DNA of 64,000 nt from contig LUVW01000019.1 in the NCBI GenBank assembly GCA_001661515.1, positions 124,001 to 188,000 of the forward strand. The letters are read 5' to 3'. Within the stretch, counting starts at the first letter, position 1; every line of letters begins with the position of its first letter. Of the stretch, positions 23,770-35,624 are shown piece after piece. The position numbers and the translations under genes are program-made. Origin of the DNA: Capniomyces stellatus (Eukaryota; Kickxellomycota; Harpellomycetes; Harpellales; Legeriomycetaceae). Below the pieces are notes generated by a model. The model was not told the DNA's origin. It ran no database searches and was given only the letters and a program-made list of their open reading frames with translations.

Positions 23770-25636
23770 TCGATGAATGCGTACTTATCTAGTGTAGCCT
23801 GGGGATGTGTAGACGATGAATCTAATTTAGTTATATATATAAGCTTATGTAAAAGTGAAAATAAAATAGTGTAGTGGATATGTTATGTTGGGTTATCACA
23901 CTGTAAATATTACTGGGATGTATTTACTATTAATTAAAAACTGCTAGGTTGGACTGTACAAGAGACCCATAGCGGATCCATTCGACTATTTATGCGTTTT
24001 CTCCTCTCAAAGCTATATTGCAAAGTTGACAAGTTTAATAAACGTTATTTAGTTTGACTCCATTTATATTGTTATTGAACTGGTTGACCAGAAAGTCTTA
24101 CTTTGTAAAAAAAAAACTCACGCGTATTATATATTATAGTATTGGCTGACTTGGTCTTTCTAGAATAACTAAAGAACCATTCATCCAGTTTTAACAGGTG
24201 AACCGTTGTTTTTTTATTATTGAAATGAATCGTTGTTTTTATATCTATTGTAAATTCCTGTTTTAGCAGGATTAAACACTACAAATACTTGACAATATAA
24301 TTACACAATGTGCACTATAATAGTTGATTATCAAAACCCACGAGGTGTATGTTATAACATAACAGGTTATCTTTTTACTCCAAATACATTGTTATATTGA
24401 TAAACTAATGGTAACAGATGTATAATTTTTAGAAATTCAATCAAGCTTGAAAGTATAAACACTGTTTGTAGATCTCAACCAAATTTTTGCGTGGTTTTAT
24501 GTAGGAGTTTCAAATTATCTAGAAATATTGATTTTCTTGTTTCAATCAATCCTGGTGCATTTTCTATTGTTCTGGCTGCACTCCAACTTGTTTTACCTTA
24601 ATTGATGAACAATATAGTATTTGATTAAATAATCAAGGCGAGTTTGAAAGTATTGTAACTCGAGTACGATTCTAAAGCAAGACAAGCAGCTCTAGCTATC
24701 AAAAACAATTAATACAAAATAATATCTTTGATTGTAGTCATACAACGTCATGCTTAAACAAAAAGATACAATTTAATTAAACAAGCTACTTGAAACTCCA
24801 ATTGCAGAGATGACATAAAATTGGTTAGTCATTGTGGATAGTTTATTTGCTTCAAGATTGTTTTACTTAAGCTACAATGAAATCTACTATAGCCGCACTT
24901 TAAATTTTTGGTTAATAGTTGTGTTCTGTAGCGATGAACAGTAGGCAAACCAATCAACAGCCAATCGTCATATATCATGCTTACTCAAACTACAAGTGAT
25001 GACCCAATTCGAGATTTATGACATGACTTCTTTTTGGAAAATGGGTCGTCAAAGTTCAAATAACACAGGCAAGCCTTAACTAATCTGGATACTTGGAAGC
25101 GCTTTATAGTGCAAACAAATCGTCCAAACTCAAGGGAACGATGCCATTTAGGAAGGTTTTGGGTGGGTGCTTCAGTTTAAGCCAAATAATTGGGTGTAAC
25201 CAATAGCGTTGATGATTTGGTGAAATATAGCTAACCAGAAAGTCAATATAAAACCCCCCACACTATTTCTTTAACCCGGTAAAAACAAAAAAAAGTCAAC
25301 CCCACTGCTATTCTATCTATTTTATGCTTTTAAATCGAAATTACACTATTTTTTTTTTAGAAATGATCGATGAGTCGTGAAGTGAAATTTACAATTTGTT
25401 GGCTTTTTTTTTTAGTCTTATTTTGCAAAAAGCTTAGTCATAAATTAAAGCACAGCCCTTAACAGTGCTACTAAGCTTTGGTTCAAAAGATTTAAAAGAC
25501 ATTTAGTTTCAAATTTATTAGCCTGCCTGTAAATTTTTTTACCATCAATAAGAAAGCAAAGGAAGTTGTTTATTTTATAAAGATAGCGATAGCGAGAAAA
25601 GAGAAACAAAAAAGCAAAACAAAAAGAAAACTAGAA
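23770..25636. other. Divergent promoter region, no gene seen
   Basis: About 1.9 kb between the minus-strand PDI-like gene and plus-strand DML1. It is AT-rich with repeated short CCAA/TTGG-containing words and no open frame of note. Confidence 0.5.
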
Positions 25637-26284
25637 ATGGTTAAGGAAATAATCACTTTACAGCTAGGAGAGTTGGCAAACTATGTTGGGACTCATTACT
25701 GGAACATACAGGTATTTGAACATATTCTACTTGTTTAGGTTGGTACACGGTTCACGTGCAATTAGTCGGAAATAACGAGTATCAAGAGTCTAAAAACAAC
25801 ATTCTTTTATTTATTTTCCCTCACTTGTTTAGGATCAATACAACTACAAAAATCTGTCTTTGAAGGATAACAAAAAAGTGGACACATCGATTTTGTTTAG
25901 CGAAGGAATGAACTATAAGGTATTTAGGCACTGAGATAGGGGTGTATGTCTGTATATTTAGAGTACAATTGTTTTATCTAATTACCACCAACAATCCACA
26001 CGAAAATGGCTATCAGCGCTATAAAGTTGAGTTATATTAATGTACGATAGAATGAGCCGACATATACGCCACGGGTTTTGATTTTTGACTTAAAAGGTAC
26101 TGCGCGATTGATTTGATGTGTTGATTGGGGAAAGGATTGGGTAAACTAGTCTAGTGCTAATAAACGTGCCAAAAAAATAGAGAATTTTGGAGGAATGGGC
26201 CGTTCTAATGCTTTGTATTCAGAGCAGGCCAGCGAACCACACGACTCGACAAGCCAATGGTAAGCGATGTACCACACTTGGTAC

Positions 26285-26328
<44 letters not shown>

Positions 26329-28676
26329 ATACAGAACTACTAGTGCTATTCGATCATTTGAATATGTTTGACGTGGCTTTTGCTAAAAGAAAAAAAAGAG
26401 TGGAAAATGCTGTATCAGCGACCACAACAGACCAACTATTGATTTTGAAAGTAAATTGAATGTATTGGCTATAGGGAGGGAAACTACGAGGTCCATGCTC
26501 AGGAAAAGTATCAAAAAAACGAGTTTTTAGAAAACTTGGAAAAACACGAGTCTAACGCAAGTGCCTTTGTTAAATAGATTGCTAAACTTATTGATGAGGG
26601 GGTAATACAAACGTGAATTGATGTTTATTGATGCGGCTACCAAATTAGATCAAAGTGGACGAAGAGAACGTTGGCGTTAAGGATGGACAGGTGGAAAAAT
26701 GGTCCGACTATAACATGGTATACTACCACCCAAAGTCGCTACATATGGTTTCTGGTGTTGAAAGTGGGGATAGTCTAGGAGAAATGAATTCGTTCAAAGA
26801 GGGTGTAAATGTTTTCAAGGGCGGTGATTTGGTAAGTATGACTTGGTAGAACCAAATAGCAACGAAACTCGCTTTTTTTTCTTTTTTCTTAAAACGAATA
26901 GGGGCTCTCCAATGTATTGAATACGGTTCTAAAGCTAAGTAAAAAAAAAAACTTTTGAATTTAGTCGACATCGATATTCGAAAACGAGTTTAGACAGCTG
27001 CTGGAAAATAGCGACGAGCCCCAAGGAATCCAGATGTTTGTGGAGGCATTCGGGGGATTTTCGGGATACGGACAGATGTTTTTGGAAGAAGCAAGAAACG
27101 AGTTGCCTAAAAAGACCATACTATTATACTCGATATCAAACAACCCACTAAGTGTAATAAACCTATTTAACATATTTCGATGCCCATTGACTACGGTGCA
27201 TTTATTGCTTTTTTTTTAATTTTTTGCTCATACTACTGAAGGTGACAGGATGAGATGGGATGAAATTAAAATGGCTCATATCTTTGTACACTCTGTGTTT
27301 AATAGAGGTGGACCGACTACCAAATTGGAGACTCGGCTATCGTTCTTGCTGAAAGCTTAGAGTTGGATATCACAATGTTGCCATTGAATCTACCAAGCCA
27401 AGAGGTCTGGAAAACGAGCACCTCGCTACCAAATCTAAACGTAAGTACTTTTTATTTAAATGGCGAGAAATGTCTTAAAAAGAGTGTGATAATAACGAAA
27501 AACAGTTAATTTCAGTCTAGCAAAGTCGAAATATATTCTAGTGAAGATTCAACTAACACAAATATGGTTAATATTTTTTTTCTGGGGGGGGGGGGTGCTG
27601 GGACAATATAGCTTGGATTGGAATTTCATTTGAGTTCTTTGCAGGCATTGGTTGTAGATAGCTTAACGTTTCCTTTAATGTAAACCTTTATCCGTATTAT
27701 ATATATACTAGCATGTTTTTTGTGCCTCTCTAGTGATACTGGTATTCTAGCGAAAGCGACCAATTAAGCCACAACAAGTGCCCCGTTCCAACTGATATTA
27801 ACTTTTAACTGTTAAACTTGATCGTTTTCAGGAATGGGTACAGTAACTTCAGCAATGTGATAGGCGAAACCACTCTGTTTGGCAGGACACCAATTATCTC
27901 CTCATCAATGGGAATCAAACCTAAACGGTTAGAAAACAAAAACAGCAGCTCCGATGAAATGGGTAGCAAGGCCCGCTCAGATCCTGTGCTCATGGATTTC
28001 TCTGGAATTAGATCTGGAGTAGAAACAGACGGCGGGTCAAGAGTAGATTCTAACTACAACAATTCCAAAAGAAGCAAAAATATTTTTGGTAGCCTGACAG
28101 TTAACCGTGGATTTAAACCAACTCCAATGGCTGACGGTGGTGAATCGGGTTTTCTCTCAGCCATGTCGCAAGCGTAAGCCTCTTTATTACTACTCCACAC
28201 ACTCTTATCGTGACGGGCATAATTTATGTATGTTGAAGGTGTTGATTTGTATTCGAATAGGGAAAGTGTTGTTAACTTTGATAGCCCCTTTTGTCCGCCG
28301 CTGAGCTATCCGATGGAATACTCAAAAAGTAACTTTAACTATTTTCTACATCCCACACTTGAATACATACGTGCTGATGTATATAATTAATGCTGAGTTT
28401 ACCACTCGTGATATTTTAACCAACTGATTTTCCTACTAGTATTAACTTTGTGTAATATACATATCCGTAAAACACAACACGCCCGGTTTTGACCTAGACT
28501 CGTCTGAATTTGAAGTATCAAGTTCGTATCAAAGCTTAGCGGGCACCGTTCTTTATATAGAACGGCTCAGAAGCACAGTCAAAAACAGCTACTATCATAG
28601 GAAGCACTACGATCTAGATACTGTTGAGACGTGGTGTGAGACATTAGAGAGTATCAAAAACAACTTTGTTGACTAG
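25637..28676 (+). CDS. DML1: DML1/misato-type tubulin-like protein
   Basis: Reconstructed from thirteen exons: 25637..25711, 25833..25919, 26051..26096, 26181..26259, 26475..26556, 26649..26831, 26965..27153, 27306..27440, 27516..27566, 27645..27679, 27832..28173, 28261..28328, 28498..28676. All phases agree and the product is 516 residues. Misato/DML1 proteins act in mitochondrial DNA inheritance and morphology. Landmarks: the N-terminal EIITLQLGELANYVGTHYWN, TYTPRVLIFDLK, the W-x-D-Y...YYHPKS segment, EAFGGFSGYGQ (tubulin-like loop), and the closing DTVETWCETLESI. Exon 5 ends most plausibly at a GC donor (GCAAGT at 26557); an alternative GTTAAA donor at 26569 would add four residues. The exon 3 donor (GTACTG) and exon 9 donor (GTTAAT) are weak, so those edges are less certain. 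A GT microsatellite lies in intron 4 and a 12-base G run in intron 9. Confidence 0.85.
26297..26325. repeat. (GT)n microsatellite within a DML1 intron
   Basis: An alternating AT stretch passes into about fourteen GT units, just downstream of the exon 4 donor. Confidence 0.9.
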
Positions 28677-29923
28677 CTGTGCCTGGACACTGCCCTTCAG
28701 TTCTTCTCACTCTTTCCCCCCCCCCCCCCTCACCTTCCGCAAGATACGGTCAGTCTATTATGGCTTAACTTGTGGTGCTGGTGTTACTGTTATCAGCATG
28801 TTTTGGATCATTGATTCCCACACACCGGTTTTAGATTTATTAAATTCTGAGTTTACAACGCCCTCAAATAAAAAATAGCATTGCAAAAATGTCAATAACC
28901 GTTGGTGTACTATGTTTGATTTGATAATGTACAGAGTGCGTACAATTAGCTCGCTTTTTTACTGTGTTGAAGCTTGACATTGACTCACCATTTTAAAAAT
29001 TGACGCGCACTTTAGTTGAGATAGCTCATGATAATACTCATTATACGTTCTACTGTTGGCGATCTTATCACCACACGTACGATGTACAGCCTGGTATGTT
29101 TGCGTATTTATATAATCACTTTACTATCTACACATTACACAAAACAAACATACAGGTTGGCAAAATAGACAAACAAGTATGCAAAGTAGACAAACAAAGT
29201 GGCAAAAAAGTGTTAAAAAAGAAACTGGGGTAACTTTCAGCATACATTGTCAACTTACATGTGTACATTTGCTATTAGTGCGTGTAGAGCCTCTGGTTCA
29301 TATATGTTTCATGTATCTTTTAGCTAGTGCAACTTGAACCAGCCTATTTTTTTCTTTCATGTTGGGCTGATTCAATTTGTATACATCTCGCTCATGTTTA
29401 GTGGACGAATATCATCCCCAAAAACATGGGTTATTTTAATATTTACCAACTTTTTTTTATAGCCAACCTAATAGTGTCTAGACTCGCGATTTTTTTTTTA
29501 AAATTTTAAAAAATATATTATTATGAACACCCCCCAATACCACTATTTTAAATTCGAATAATCAATCTCCTTGTAAACCCACAACAAACCTTCATTACTT
29601 CACCAACTTGGTTGGATTTTATTTAGAAGCATTGCGGCTGGGAATTATTCGCCTCATTTTTTTCCCCAACTTGAATACATTATTAGCAAGAGTAATACCA
29701 TTTCCAACAGACACCAACAAACACCAACTCTAAAATAGATACAGTCAGGTTGGTTTGAGAAAATTCTACAAAAGTTCATTCATCATTAGTAAGTGGTGGT
29801 GCATTCGACCTTTAAACGATGCAAAAAAAAAAAAAAACTCTCCAAATAGGCGTTCTACAAGTGTAAATAAATTGAATATGTGAAAATACTAGAGTCTCAA
29901 GATCTTCTAATACTTCCGCAAAC

Positions 29924-29955
<32 letters not shown>

Positions 29956-30688
29956 NACCCCCCCCCCCCCCCCCCCCTCAGCCCTTACAACTGTTGCAAC
30001 ATGAGAAGCGTAACAATTTAAACGCGCCAATAGGCATCACTATTTTTTAGCTTTTGCCCATTTAATTGTAGTAGTTACTAAACTTACCTTGCAAAAGTTG
30101 GTCACATTAACATTTTAAGCAATTATTATGTAATGCTTAAATCAATCTGCTTTCAATTGGCTTGGTTTGGTTAAACCGCATATTTCTATTTTCACAAACT
30201 TGAGTCGCTTAATTGATTAGTTATTACTAGAACAATGTGCTTTTCGGACATCAGTAATAAGCCGTTTCCACCATACATTTAATTCCAGATTTGAGCTTAA
30301 TTTCAGCTTTAATATTAGTGTTTTAGTTCTGGTTTTTGATTTTGGTTTTAACCTTACTGTTTACTATTTCGCTTTTTTTTGATCAATTACTGCTAAAAGG
30401 AAATCAAGTCCAAGATTATCAGACTACATTGCCGTGTAAATCTACGATTTTAAATGTGGTATGCTTAAACATATATATATATACAATATTCTTAAAAAAC
30501 CCAATCTTTAAACAACTTTGGTCTCTCCAGCGAGAAAAATTGGCAAGTCCCCCTTTCCCTCCCCTCCCTCGTTAGCTTACAACAATCAAATTCTTTGGGA
30601 AGATAAAATACATTAAATTGGCTTTTAACGAGCGTGTTAACGAAAACAAAATCGAAATAAAGATAAAATAAACGATACATAAAGCAAT
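28677..30688. other. Intergenic with poly-C tracts and an assembly gap
   Basis: It starts with the DML1 3' UTR, including a 14-base C run at 28716-28729. It also holds the long poly-C/N tract at 29925-29977. Open frames are short and protein-like composition is absent. Confidence 0.5.
29925..29977. repeat. Poly-C tract with undetermined base
   Basis: Thirty-one C, one N (29956), one A, then twenty C. This is a second site where a C homopolymer defeats the assembly. Confidence 0.95.
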
Positions 30689-31609
30689 ATGGGGGAAAAC
30701 TATAACTTGAGAAATCCAAGCGTAAGGAGAATTCTTAAGGAATGGAGAGATTTGCAAAGTGAGAATTCACACGAGTACGAGGCATTCCCAACCGAGGAAG
30801 ATATATTCGATTGGCACTTTACTATACGTGGCCCACCAGACACACCATTCGGTGGGGGGAAATATCATGGGCGCATCATCTTGCCAGCTGAATACCCTCT
30901 CAAGCCCCCTAGCTTGATATTCATGACTAAAAATGGCCGGTTTGAAACTGGAAAAAAAATATGTCTATCTTTTACAGATTATCACCCTGAATCATGGCAG
31001 CCTGTTTGGGGGATTCGCACTGTTCTACTTGCCATTATTAGTTTTTTGCCGACTAGAGGGGACGGCTCTGTGGGCGCAATTGATTACTCTGACGCTGCTC
31101 GCAAGAACCTGGCGCTAGAATCTGCAACTTACACTTGCCCAACATGCTCAAAATGCATGAAAGATATATTAAACATTGAGCCAAAAACAAGAGAAGGTGG
31201 CGACATATTAAAGATACTGCAGCTTTATGACGAAACTAAAAAGACACCAGCTACCAGCCCGCTAGTTATACAAGAAAGTCCTGGGAGCGACCAAATAGAA
31301 AGTACTGACACAAAAACAAAACAATTCGGAATTAAAAACACGCAAACAAAAGAAAACGATTCCCTGGATGAGATTAGGAGCATAAAACCAACACCAGAGC
31401 CATCTCGAGCAACATTAAGTGTTGGGCTACCCACAATTGAAGCCCATAACCAAAACTCGCTAAACGTACAACTGACAATAGCCTCTACAAATTATAATAC
31501 CAATCAAAGCTACTTGAGCACCATTATGTCGATTTCGTTTTACGATATGGGCATTGTTGTTGTATCATCCTTGATTTTGTCTTTGCTGGTCAAGAAGATC
31601 TTATTGTGA
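30689..31609 (+). CDS. UBE2J1: Ubiquitin-conjugating E2, UBE2J1/UBC6 family, tail-anchored
   Basis: A single exon, 306 residues. The N-terminal 160 residues are a UBC domain: NYNLRNPSVRRILKEWRDL, DWHFTIRGPPDTPFGGGKYH, then PAEYPLKPPSLIFMTKNGRF and GKKICLSFTDYHPESWQP with the catalytic Cys92. The YHPESWQP segment replaces the usual HPN and is the signature of the UBE2J (Ubc6-like) subgroup. After a disordered Ser/Thr/Glu-rich linker, the C-terminus carries one membrane helix (about 283-305, YDMGIVVVSSLILSLLV) followed by KKILL, so it is a tail-anchored ER protein. The family feeds ER-associated degradation with ER ligases. Motif spacing is closer to the J1 branch than to yeast Ubc6, including the extra TCPTCSKCMKDIL segment. 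Confidence 0.95.
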   Translation: MGENYNLRNPSVRRILKEWRDLQSENSHEYEAFPTEEDIFDWHFTIRGPPDTPFGGGKYHGRIILPAEYPLKPPSLIFMTKNGRFETGKKICLSFTDYHPESWQPVWGIRTVLLAIISFLPTRGDGSVGAIDYSDAARKNLALESATYTCPTCSKCMKDILNIEPKTREGGDILKILQLYDETKKTPATSPLVIQESPGSDQIESTDTKTKQFGIKNTQTKENDSLDEIRSIKPTPEPSRATLSVGLPTIEAHNQNSLNVQLTIASTNYNTNQSYLSTIMSISFYDMGIVVVSSLILSLLVKKILL

Positions 31610-31834
31610 AGCTTGAATGCCATAACGGCCGGCTCTAGCTTAACAGCTGACTTTGTCCTCAAATTTGACATGTTTTGCTGTTTTTTATTGCGTCTAAACC
31701 GCGCGTTTATAGCCACTTGAGACTATTTTATCTGTACTTTATACTTGTATGTTATATATATATATATACAACCAAATAAATTTTGTTTTAGCAAAAAAAT
31801 AACAATAATACGACCTCGATAACAATAAGCTGAC

Positions 31835-32413
31835 CTAGTAGGCAGGGTGTTTCTTGGGTAATTCGGCCATTTGTATTGAATTATCTTTGGCTATTTCGAA
31901 CAGTAAACCCGATGCCGCAGATTTGAAAAATACTGAGATTTCTTTAGATACTGCTGTGCGTTACGGTTGACTTATTGCCGACTTGACCTCAACACAGCTT
32001 ACTCATAACTTTTGGGGCACTAACTTTTTTATTATTAATGTTGAAATAGCACTAACTTTTTTAGTTTGTAATTATTTTTTATAAAAAAAAAATTGATCTG
32101 GACACTAATTTACTGTCAACACCAATTACGCAGTATACTGATCCTTTTCGACTTTAAGTTGAGCTTTGCTGACCTCCACTATAGCCTCCTCATCTGCTAA
32201 ATGGGCGTCTATTGTATTGGTGCTTTGATTATTCAAAACCATGCTTCTTTTGCTCTTGTACACACCCAAGCATTCTGCTGGTGATTGCGAGAGTTTCTTT
32301 CTTTCAGCTGAAGTCTGGATCCTCCAATTAGGTGGCATTGGGTGAACTGTTTTTTGTTTTTGTTTATTGCTTTTTTGAAAGGTCAGCTTTAATTGACCAA
32401 TAAATATCTTGAT
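31835..32413 (-). CDS. Probable multi-exon small protein of unknown function (5' end unresolved)
   Basis: Not recognised. A minus-strand frame from 32413 (after a TTTGTAG acceptor), or from the ATG at 32338, runs to a donor at 32130/32129. It contains WRIQTSAERKKLSQSP and GVYKSKRSMVLNNQ, which read like conserved protein. A second segment, 31953..31835, encodes VSKEISVFFKSAASGLLFEI and ends LPKKHPAY before a stop. The two are out of phase directly, but a 17-base exon candidate at 32003-32019, flanked by TTAG and GTAAGC, restores the frame. The first exon was not found; a short ATG start near 32530 fits only with non-standard junctions. The boundaries are therefore tentative, though the coding signal in the two main blocks looks real. 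Confidence 0.4.
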
Positions 32414-35400
32414 CTACAAACAAAAAAAAATAACTATAAAAAAAGCCAAGTGTCCAAGTTGGTAAATAATAGATGTGCTGCTTAATGGTTTACCAGTAGT
32501 TACCAGGTTGGGACATTATTGATACTTTATCATCTTGCAGAGAGTTTGTGGTACGATAGTAATTATACGTCGAGTTTATCTTCCTACTATTTTGTTTTAG
32601 GCCAAAAAAAAATGCGTGGTGATTATAAACTAGTTGCCAAAAGCATTTTGTATGATAGTTTAGAGGGAGGGGAGGATTTTAGGACAAGAAAAGGGCCACT
32701 AGTCATTCAGCGGGAAATGTTGGAAAGTAAAATAAAAAGGTTTCTGGTTTTTACTAATAGTGCAATAGCTGGCTAGGCTATAACATGATTGATTATAAAT
32801 GGTTGATGCTATGTGACCTTAGCAACCCGATTTGGGGGGGGGGGATCAATTTTTAAAAAGATCTCGAAGCTCTTACAAAGCATGTTCTATTTTTCTTTCA
32901 ATCTCTCGGCGTATTTTTGTGTCAATTGGCCGGTTCCTTTTTTGAATAAAGCTCGTCAAAAAAAGGCTCAGCAAACTTGTAAATATGGGGGAAATAACAA
33001 TACAGTGGCCTAAATTAATTATGAAAAGCCAATCACTACTGAGCTGACGGTTTTCTTTTTTCAAAGCGAAAATCAAGCACAAAATGAAAATCAAAAACAA
33101 AATTATGGCAAAGCAAGTGTAATTGGGCTGGCTTGATAAACGCTGGAAATTCAAAAACGCAGTATAATTTTTTTTTGAGATCATTTAATTGGCCTATTAA
33201 AAGTTCATTTCAAATTCCACTGAGCTTTTTGGAAAATATTTAAATAAAAAAAAAATCAATCAGGCATTTAAAAACATTGAGCGAATAGATCTAAACCAAC
33301 ATATATTACTTCAATAAAAAAAATTAAATTAACCAACATATAATTTCAACAAACCTGTCAAGAAACACTTGTCTTATTTTCTCCAATAATTAGTCAAAAC
33401 CAGCTTGGAATAGCTGCTTCAACCAATGGTGCAAGCTGTGATAAAGAATGGCATGTTTTTTCTACCATTTACCTATTGGTATTAAACCAAGACACTTGTA
33501 CCCCAGCAGCCATTCGCTTGTTCTAATTATTTTAAAAAAAGCTCGAGGATAAAATGCACCTATTGTTTTTGACTTTGGTTAACCTTTAGTTCCTGAATAT
33601 TAGGGCTCCAGTGAATTAATTGGAGCTCCTTTGTTATTCATTGTTTCAATAGCTGGGAATATTTTGCTGCTTTAAAACTGACAAATAGTCAATCAAAAAA
33701 ATTGTTACAATTGGGGTTCCTGCACATTTAAAACTTTAAATCAGCTTCTAAATTAGACCGAAAAAGACAAAACATATTTCAGCAAAAGATCCTCTTTGCT
33801 GAAAATCCAGGAACTAAGCTGAATTCAACACTATATGCTCAAACAATAAAAGGATACGTAAGAATTAGATGCCAATTTATTAAGCCAATTTATCTCATTA
33901 TTGGCATCGCTAGCTTGGTTTACTAATTAGGCGTTGTTAAAATGAAAACAAGAATGCAGCTCTTTTTTCTGTTGATAAGGAATGTTACCTTTGAGAACAA
34001 AAAAAACCCTTGTAGTGGTGATATGAGGAGTAAGGAAGAAAGGGCCGTCGGTTCGCTTCCAATTGGTCCTGGCGGAAGCAGACTTTTCGAAATAGCTTGA
34101 TGATACTTTAGCATAACAATGATTGAACAAACTCCAACAAAGTAGCCAATTTGAAAAATTATAGTCTTTAAATTAGGTTGTTCATTGTTAAACAACCAAC
34201 TTGGAATAAGTAGAAGCAAGCCATTTACCACATCACGTGTTTAAATGAAACAAAGCTAGCAAACTCAGCCAGATAGAGTATAGGTGAGTGCTATGCTGAT
34301 CATAGTAACTCCACTAATACGTCACCAACTCTTTTAAAACATAATAATGATATATCATATACTTGTTGTATAGAAACATGCAGCAGTGTGCTAATTTAGC
34401 AAACAATATGTTTTAACTAAGCATGCTAAGTGGGGGCGTCATTAGAATTGTAGTACAGGGAAAATAAACAGGCTGTTCTGTTTTGGTGTTAAAATATAGA
34501 TTACACAACGAACGAATGAGCATCTTTTGGAGTATTGGAAACATAAAAATATAACAAGTTTACATTAAAAATTTAAAAATGCACATCGTTATTTTCATTT
34601 CGCTTTTTTAGCTTTCAAACCCCCCCCCCCCTAAAAAACAAGCGCTTTATGTGGGAAAGCTGTTGCATCACTAGAATAATGGCAACTTTTCTATTGTTTG
34701 AAGAAGAAAAAAAATGATGAATATTAATTCAAAGTGATTTAATCTATTAGCTAGGAAAAGTACATGTAAAAAAAGATGGATTGGTTGAATAAAATGGATG
34801 CGTTGAAAACTGATAAGCACTGACAAGGTGATATTGAGACATAAGAGCAGATGAAAGAGCAAAAAAAACAATTAGTGATACAATCCACTGATGATCCAAG
34901 TTCAGTTTGAGAAAATTTTGGCGCTAATTATGTAAAGGCAAGAGAGGCAGAATGTAAAAGTAACCTTATTAAAAGAGTTGTGCTTTTCAGTGTAAAACGG
35001 CGAGAAAAGACTTGTAATAATTATGTAATAGGGCAATTGGATTAAGTAAATAGACACACTTGAATAACAATACTAATTATGTTAAAAAGCCCGTTAATCG
35101 AAAATAAATATAAAATAAAAAAGCAAAAGGGCAAAAGGGCAATTTCTATTAATTTTTATTTTGAGATTTTAATCAATTTTTTTTGGAAAAATATATAAAG
35201 TCAACAAAGGGAATTGAGGAAATCAAAAGGCACACCTGAAAGAAATAGTCGCAAGAAAAATTAACTTAAAGTAGCTTATTAGATCTTACAACATTAATTA
35301 CAAACATACTACATAATCGAACATAGAAAGAGACGCCAACAAAAGCAAAAGCAAAAGCAAACATACGCACATAGAAATCGCCCCTAATACATCTCAAACC

Positions 35401-35417
35401 CATCACCTGGCGTCAAA
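32414..35417. other. Intergenic, no further gene supported
   Basis: About 3 kb of AT-rich DNA with short frames on both strands, a G run at 32834-32844 and a C run at 34620-34631. It may include a missing first exon of the small minus-strand gene. A GCAAAA triple repeat at about 35342-35361 lies just upstream of the zinc-finger gene start. Confidence 0.45.
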
Positions 35418-35624
35418 ATGACATTGAGCATCAAAGATTTGGATTCCTACGGCTGTTCACTGTGCGAGATCGAATTCTCCAAGAGACCGTTCTATTTTAT
35501 CGATCATGTAGTCGACTGCCACGACAGAATGAGAACATGTCCATACCCAAACTGCAGCCAAGAGTTCCCAACGGTTGTCCAAATGGCACAGCACGTTCTA
35601 ATAGACCATGACGGCTACCTTTAA
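35418..35624 (+). CDS. Mini zinc-finger protein (two C2H2-like fingers)
   Basis: A single exon of 68 residues, nearly all of it zinc-finger. Finger 1 has the pair YGCSLCEIEF and the His residues in FIDHVVDCHD. Finger 2 is CPYPNCSQEF, then VQMAQHVLIDH, a C-x4-C-x12-H-x4-H spacing typical of C2H2 fingers that read degenerate or protein surfaces. The codon pattern (many C-ending codons) contrasts with the very AT-rich surroundings, supporting a real gene. Whether the protein is complete or the 5' part of a longer spliced gene cannot be settled: a stop follows DHDGYL directly, and AGGAGTATGT just after it could in principle be a donor. Role unknown. Confidence 0.7.
   Translation: MTLSIKDLDSYGCSLCEIEFSKRPFYFIDHVVDCHDRMRTCPYPNCSQEFPTVVQMAQHVLIDHDGYL

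Noticed and set aside
26901..26940. Possible extra DML1 exon (GLSNVLNTVLKL) between exons 6 and 7
   Set aside because: Its donor phase would force a stop in the next exon; direct joining of exons 6 and 7 matches the family better.
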